The notes under the pieces were generated by a model. It saw only the letters and a program-made list of their open reading frames with translations, did not search any database and was not told the DNA's origin. This document shows, piece by piece, positions 59,865 through 64,000 of a stretch of 64,000 nucleotides of DNA. Position numbers and translations under genes: made by a program. Source of the DNA: Pseudomonadota bacterium (GTDB lineage: Bacteria > Pseudomonadota > Gammaproteobacteria > Xanthomonadales > Xanthomonadaceae); NCBI GenBank assembly GCA_018241125.1, contig JAFEEL010000007.1, positions 166,203 through 230,202 on the forward strand, given 5' to 3'. Position 1 is the first letter of the stretch; each line of letters begins with the position of its first letter.

Positions 59865-61088
59865 ATGGTCTGGGCTCGATTCGGCGACAGCCGTTTTGTC
59901 CGCGCAGTGCTCCGGTGGCCGTCGCGCACCGGGCAGGGACTTGCCGCGCGCAAGGCGCGCTGGCGCGCGCCTGTGCAGGCAGCGTTGGCGCCATCGGTGG
60001 GCGTGTTGTGGTTGTCGGCAACGCTGGCGGCGTCGGCGCAGACGCTGCCGCCCGCAATGGCCACGGAGCGGGCACCTGCGGTCGCGGCCGTGCCGGCCCC
60101 GCCGCTGGCCGAAGGCCTCAAGCCCGGACAGTTTCGCTGGAGCCCGCAGATCGCTCCGCAAGGCCCGCTGCTGATCGTGGTGGATCTGTCTGCCCAACTG
60201 GCTTACGTCTATCGCAACGGCGTACGCATCGGCCTGTCCACCATCAGCTCGGGCAAGCCCGGTTACGAGACTCCGACTGGCGTGTTCACCATCTTGCAAA
60301 AAGACCGCAAGCACCATTCCAACAAGTACGACAACGCGCCGATGCCATTCATGCAGCGCTTGACCTGGGATGGCATCGCCCTGCATGCGGGCAAGCTGCC
60401 CGGACGCCCGGCATCGCACGGCTGCGTGCGCCTGCCGTATGCGTTCTCCGAAGCGCTGTTTGGCGTCACCAGCACCGGCATGACCGTGGTCGTGGCCGAC
60501 GGCACCGCCGCACCCCCCGAAGCGGCGGCACCGAGCCTGATTGCGCCCGCCGATGCCGCCGCGCCGACCCCACCGCCCGCCGATGCCGCCGCGCCGACCC
60601 CACCGCCTGCCGAGGCCGATCCGGCCACGGCGGACGCGGTGCTGTGGCGGCCGGAGCTGTCGCCCAGCGGCCCGCTGAGCGTCGTGCTGGGCACCCGCGA
60701 CCAGTACGTGCGCGTGCTGCGCAACGGCATGGAGATCGGGCACGCGCCGCTGCACCTGCGCGGCGCCGTGCCGCCGGGCACGCGCGCCTACATGGTGCTT
60801 GCCGGTAGCACCGACGCGCCCAGCCCGGTGGTCGCCGGGCGCCCCGGGCTGCGCTGGCTGGCGGTGTCGGTACCGCGCAAGGATGAGGGCGTGCAGGCGT
60901 TGCAGGACCTGACCCTGGACGGGCGGCTGGAGGTGCCGTCCGAGTTTGCACGCGCGGTCTACGACGCGCTGGTTCCCGGCTCGGTGCTGGTGACCACCGA
61001 CGAGCCGGTGCGCAACGGGCCGATGCAGCCGGCCACCATCCTCTGGGCCGATCCGGCCGCTGCGCACGAGCCGGCCAAGCGGCCGTGA
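59865..61088 (+). CDS. L,D-transpeptidase (YkuD) with C-terminal extension
   Basis: 407-aa envelope enzyme. An N-terminal signal-like region (about 45-60) is followed by the YkuD domain (about 85-215): LLIVVDLSAQLAYVYRNG at its start, and the catalytic His/Ser/Cys cluster in ALHAGKLPGRPASHGCVRLP. Two 30-bp tandem repeats encode a Pro/Ala hinge (DAAAPTPPPA twice, 60551-60610). A second beta-rich region of about 140 residues resembling the start of another such domain (SPSGPLSVVLGTRDQYVRVL) follows but lacks catalytic residues. It should cross-link peptidoglycan or attach proteins. The start could be an ATG at 59838. Confidence 0.87.
   Translation: MVWARFGDSRFVRAVLRWPSRTGQGLAARKARWRAPVQAALAPSVGVLWLSATLAASAQTLPPAMATERAPAVAAVPAPPLAEGLKPGQFRWSPQIAPQGPLLIVVDLSAQLAYVYRNGVRIGLSTISSGKPGYETPTGVFTILQKDRKHHSNKYDNAPMPFMQRLTWDGIALHAGKLPGRPASHGCVRLPYAFSEALFGVTSTGMTVVVADGTAAPPEAAAPSLIAPADAAAPTPPPADAAAPTPPPAEADPATADAVLWRPELSPSGPLSVVLGTRDQYVRVLRNGMEIGHAPLHLRGAVPPGTRAYMVLAGSTDAPSPVVAGRPGLRWLAVSVPRKDEGVQALQDLTLDGRLEVPSEFARAVYDALVPGSVLVTTDEPVRNGPMQPATILWADPAAAHEPAKRP
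60551..60610 (+). repeat. Two 30-bp tandem repeats in the transpeptidase hinge
   Basis: Two copies differing at a single base, encoding the hinge DAAAPTPPPA twice. The repeat keeps reading frame. Confidence 0.85.
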
Positions 61089-61105
61089 GCGATCAGGCTG
61101 ATGTG

Positions 61106-61119
61106 TTGATCGAAGTCAT
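61106..61119 (+). promoter_or_regulatory. FNR/DNR-type box upstream of the PilU-like gene
   Basis: TTGAT-CGAA-GTCAT. The centre is 61.5 bp before the ATG, and TAGGGT at 61141-61146 sits at the expected -10 position, giving a 20-nt leader that includes CGGAGAG as ribosome-binding site. Confidence 0.7.
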
Positions 61120-61173
61120 GTCGGCACGCACCGGAAGGGCTAGGGTGAAAGCAGCCCCCGCGGAGAGCCGATC

Positions 61174-62346
61174 ATGGATCTGGACGTATTTCTGGGCATG
61201 ATGGGCGAGCGTGCCGCCTCGGATCTGTTCTTTGGCGTGGGCGCACCGCCGGCGCTGAAGGTCGATGGCGCGCTGCAGATGCTGGACATGCCGGCACTGG
61301 ATGCGGCCGCCGTCGCCGGCATCGCACACGGCATCATGGACGACGAACAACGCCTGGCATTCGCCTCCGGCCACGAGATGAACTTCACCCTGCACCGGCA
61401 GGACCTGGGGCGGTTTCGGGTGAACCTGTACCGGCAGCGGCAGCAGATCGGCATCGCCATCCGCTACGTACCCTCGCGCATCCCCGGCATCGACGAGTTG
61501 CGTCTGCCGGAAAGCTTCAAGGATCTGATCATGCAACCGCGCGGGCTGATCCTGGTGGTCGGCGGCGCCGGCTCGGGCAAGACCACCACGCTGGCGGCGA
61601 TGATCGACCATCGCAACCACCACCACACCGGGCACATCCTGTCGATCGAAGACCCGATCGAATACCTGCACCAGCACCGCCGTTCGCTGGTCGATCAGCG
61701 CGAAGTCGGGGTGGACACGACGTCCTATGCCGAGGCGATGCGCAACGCGCTGCGGCAGGCGCCGGACGTGATCTTCATCGGCGAGATCCGCGACCGGGTG
61801 ACGATGGAGCAGGCGATGGTGTATGCACAGACCGGGCAACTGTGTCTGGCCACGCTGCACGCCAACAACGCCAGCCAGACCATCGCCCGCATCCTGAGCT
61901 TCTTCCCGGACGAAGCGCGCCAGCAGGTGTTGCTGGATCTGTCGCTCAACCTCAAGGCGGTGATCTCGCAACGACTGCTGCGCACCGTGCGCGGCGGGCG
62001 GCGCGCACCGGCGGTGGAGCTGTTGTTGCAAACCCCGTTCGTGGCCGACCTGATCCGCGCCGGCCAGATCGAACAGCTCGCCGACGCCATGAAACAAGGG
62101 CTGGCCTTGGGCATGTTGACCTTCGAAGAGTCGCTGGTGCGTCTGGTCGATGCCGGGCTGGTGAGTTGGGACGAAGCATTGGCCAACGCCGATTCACGCT
62201 CCGATCTGGCACTGCGCCGGCGCTTGAACGAACCGATGGCGATGGCAGCCACGGTCGATGGCCCGCAACTGGCCGCCACCGCCCATGCCGACGATTCGGT
62301 CGGCACGTGGGTGGATGGCGGCGTGCACCAGCGGCACAAGACCTGA
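61174..62346 (+). CDS. PilT/PilU-like retraction ATPase
   Basis: 390 aa. It begins MDLDVFLGMMGERAASDLFF like PilU/PilT and has FRVNLYRQRQQIGIAIRYVP, Walker A GGAGSGKTTTLAAM, Asp box SIEDPIEYLH, Walker B VIFIGEIRDRVTMEQAM and His box TGQLCLATLHANN. The length and the tail after LTFEESLVRLVDAGLVSWDEAL fit PilU more than PilT. No other pilus genes are nearby. An FNR-type box precedes it. A role in pilus retraction under anaerobiosis is inferred. Confidence 0.87.
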   Translation: MDLDVFLGMMGERAASDLFFGVGAPPALKVDGALQMLDMPALDAAAVAGIAHGIMDDEQRLAFASGHEMNFTLHRQDLGRFRVNLYRQRQQIGIAIRYVPSRIPGIDELRLPESFKDLIMQPRGLILVVGGAGSGKTTTLAAMIDHRNHHHTGHILSIEDPIEYLHQHRRSLVDQREVGVDTTSYAEAMRNALRQAPDVIFIGEIRDRVTMEQAMVYAQTGQLCLATLHANNASQTIARILSFFPDEARQQVLLDLSLNLKAVISQRLLRTVRGGRRAPAVELLLQTPFVADLIRAGQIEQLADAMKQGLALGMLTFEESLVRLVDAGLVSWDEALANADSRSDLALRRRLNEPMAMAATVDGPQLAATAHADDSVGTWVDGGVHQRHKT

Positions 62347-62374
62347 CGACACGCCAGGCGCGGCGGCGTGAGCA

Positions 62375-63772
62375 TCACCCGCGCGTGGGGTGCTTGCGCA
62401 ACAGTGGCCCGACGAGTGCGCCGATCCCGGCCAGAAGCAGGATGCCGGCGAGCAGCAAGCTCGGCCCGAGCCAGTCCGGAAAGGTGCCTGCCCACGGCAA
62501 GGTTCCGATGCGCGCCATGCGCAGGCCGGATTCGACCCCCACCCACAGCAGCGCCGACCACATCAGCGCCAATCCCGCGTTGGCCAGCACGACGCCGCCG
62601 ATATGGGGGCGCGGCGACTGCGCTTGCTCGCCGTGGCGCTCGCCGGCCAGCCACAGCCCGACCGCGAGCATGGCCATGGTGTCGATGCCGATCAGGGTGC
62701 CCATCGAGTGCGCGGGGATGGCCAGGGTGCCGTGCACGAACACGTTCAGCGGCGGCACCGAGATGACCAGCGCCAGCAGCAGTTGCAGCGCCGTCCAGGC
62801 GGTGGTGGCGATCAACAGCGCGCTCACCACCGGCCAGCCGCCGCGCCCGGCCCACTTGCGCGCCAGCCCCGAGCAGTCCCAGGCCACCTTGGCGAAGATG
62901 GCGATCTCGCTCATGCTCACCACGAACGACACCCACTTCATCGTCTCGCCCTGCGGCAGGTGGTAGGTGTGGTGCCCGTAGTTGGTGAACGAGTTGAGGA
63001 TGCCGACGAGGAACAGTGCCCACGCGGTATTGGATCGCGCATACGTGGCATCGGCCGACAAGCGCGTCGCCAGCCAGCTCAGGCTGCCGTACACCAGCAG
63101 ATTGAACGAACCCACCAGTGAGCCCATCGCCTGCCACTGGATCGCCATGTCGCGCACCGGGCGGGCGCGCAGCACGTCGAGCAGCCAGGCTTGCGCTTCC
63201 AGAAATGAAGTGACGAACAGCAACACGCTGGTGCCCCACATCCACGCGTACACCGGCAGCGAGCCGAGCGCGAAGCGTGTGGCGGCGATGAAATTGGCGG
63301 CGAACAACAGCCAGCCGGCGAGGATGGGGATGGCCAGCCACGGTGGATATTCGAGGTATTCGCGGCCGCTGGTGTGGCCGGTCGCGTAGGCGGCGGTCGC
63401 CAGCAGCGCGCTGGCGATCCATAGCCCTTGTTGCAGGCGGGCGCGCCACGCCATGCGCCGCGCCCGCGTCAGAGCACGATCCGGCGGCGCGTGCGCGGCC
63501 ACGTGCTCGAACAGCCAGCGCTGCGCCATCGCCATCCCGGCCAGATAGATCCAAGCCATCGCCGCACCGGTGTGCAGCGGGCGCAGCAGGTACAGGCGCA
63601 GGCCGAGCTGGTTCAACTGTGCCGCCAGCGGGGTGTAGTACAGCGCCAGCAGCAGCCCGAAGCCCAGGCTCGCCAGCAACAGCGCCGCTGCCGGACGCAG
63701 GAAGCCGGCGGCGACCTGTCGGCCCAGTTCGCGGATGGCCGCAGAAGTGTCGTCGGTGCTGGCTGCGGTCAT
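62375..63772 (-). CDS. Divergent heme-copper oxidase subunit I (NorB-like)
   Basis: 465 aa, about 12 membrane helices. Heme-copper features: His in RPLHTGAAMAWIY (helix II), the His-His pair in TNYGHHTYHLP (helix VII) and His in VHGTLAIPAHSMGTLIGIDTM (helix X). The usual helix VI His could not be found (QWQAMGSLVGSFNLLVYG occupies that place), and the second His of the helix X H-x-H is Met. By context it could be a nitric oxide reductase-like protein, but with an altered active site. No NorC-like partner is visible in the window. Start at MTAASTDDTSAA; the ORF is open further upstream. Confidence 0.75.
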   Translation of the reverse strand: MTAASTDDTSAAIRELGRQVAAGFLRPAAALLLASLGFGLLLALYYTPLAAQLNQLGLRLYLLRPLHTGAAMAWIYLAGMAMAQRWLFEHVAAHAPPDRALTRARRMAWRARLQQGLWIASALLATAAYATGHTSGREYLEYPPWLAIPILAGWLLFAANFIAATRFALGSLPVYAWMWGTSVLLFVTSFLEAQAWLLDVLRARPVRDMAIQWQAMGSLVGSFNLLVYGSLSWLATRLSADATYARSNTAWALFLVGILNSFTNYGHHTYHLPQGETMKWVSFVVSMSEIAIFAKVAWDCSGLARKWAGRGGWPVVSALLIATTAWTALQLLLALVISVPPLNVFVHGTLAIPAHSMGTLIGIDTMAMLAVGLWLAGERHGEQAQSPRPHIGGVVLANAGLALMWSALLWVGVESGLRMARIGTLPWAGTFPDWLGPSLLLAGILLLAGIGALVGPLLRKHPTRG

Positions 63773-63778
63773 CCTAGT

Positions 63779-64000
63779 TTCCGCAGTTGGACGTGCCCGA
63801 GTGTGCGTCGCGGAGGGCGGCTGGCAAGGCGCGACGACGCGCGGGTCTGCCACCCGCAAGGAGGAGCAACACAGTCAGACGCCCTCCGCGGCGTGCAATC
63901 GGGTGCGTAGCGACCATCACCCATCAGGTGACGGGCAAGAACCCACCAAGCGACCACGTGCAAAGGCTTTCCCGAAGCGGGTAAGCGGTCAACTGCGGAA
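63779..64000. mobile_element. Possible MITE-like element upstream of the NorB-like gene
   Basis: Perfect 11-bp inverted ends TTCCGCAGTTG (63779-63789) and CAACTGCGGAA (63990-64000) bound 222 bp at the window edge. Inside is a second inverted pair, CGCGGAGGGCG near 63809 and CGCCCTCCGCG near 63883. No credible gene is present. It may be a miniature transposon or a large cruciform regulatory region; the right flank is outside the window. Confidence 0.45.

Noticed and set aside
59748-60075. N-terminal extension of the SDR protein to 368 aa
   Set aside because: The extra sequence lacks homology, crosses the FNR box and runs antisense to the transpeptidase gene.
1-64000. tRNA or rRNA genes
   Set aside because: Intergenic gaps were read for cloverleaf-like or rRNA-like sequence and none was found; a covariance search was not possible here.

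Overview
The window is 64 kb of GC-rich, tightly packed bacterial chromosome. Gene content and order (recO beside a CYTH-nagZ-hpt-mtnP operon, scpA-scpB-rluB, yciI-bolA, an RluB with a very long basic tail) point to a gammaproteobacterium of the order Xanthomonadales (Lysobacterales), probably Rhodanobacteraceae-like. The genus cannot be fixed from the sequence alone. No rRNA, tRNA, CRISPR array or intact insertion sequence was seen.

Layout. (1) 0-14 kb: a surface/signalling block with a membrane Ser/Thr kinase, a PP2C phosphatase, two paralogous giant autotransporter-like proteins built of Ig-like and DUF11-like repeats, and a periplasmic caspase-like protein with Sel1 repeats. (2) 14-25.3 kb: housekeeping genes: a DEAD-box helicase, recO, a response regulator-HPt protein, a YdbH/YdbL-type envelope pair, rlmD, and a CYTH-nagZ-hpt-mtnP operon. 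A tandem array of 55-bp palindromic repeats precedes rlmD. (3) 25.3-42.2 kb: a two-component system behind a leader with an intrinsic terminator, P5C dehydrogenase, a methionine-type aminotransferase with omega-amidase, rluB-scpB-scpA-Sua5-like, yciI-bolA, small envelope proteins, and a minus-strand run VIT1-urea transporter-EamA-gnd-pgl.

(4) 42.2-64 kb is the most distinctive part: an anaerobiosis/denitrification region. It carries a universal stress protein, a very short class II ribonucleotide reductase-like protein, two Crp/Fnr regulators (one with the complete FNR 4Fe-4S cysteine set), a PhoB-type regulator with a hybrid kinase, hemN, nnrS, a SirB-like protein, a Cds1-like PLP enzyme, a copper nitrite reductase fused to cytochrome c (nirK), nirV, a SCO protein, azurin, an SDR dehydrogenase, an L,D-transpeptidase, and a divergent NorB-like heme-copper oxidase subunit. 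Orphan PilB-like and PilU-like ATPases sit among them.

Nine FNR/DNR-type palindromes (TTGAY-N4-RTCAA or close variants) lie at nearly constant distances upstream of these genes, so the region reads as one oxygen/NO-responsive regulon. Electrons would reach NirK through azurin or its own heme domain. SCO and NirV would help copper-site maturation or accessory steps, HemN supplies heme without oxygen, and NnrS with the Cds1-like enzyme may handle nitrosative stress. Less expected regulon members (type IV pilus-like ATPases, the RNR-like mini-protein, the L,D-transpeptidase) are the best leads for new biology.
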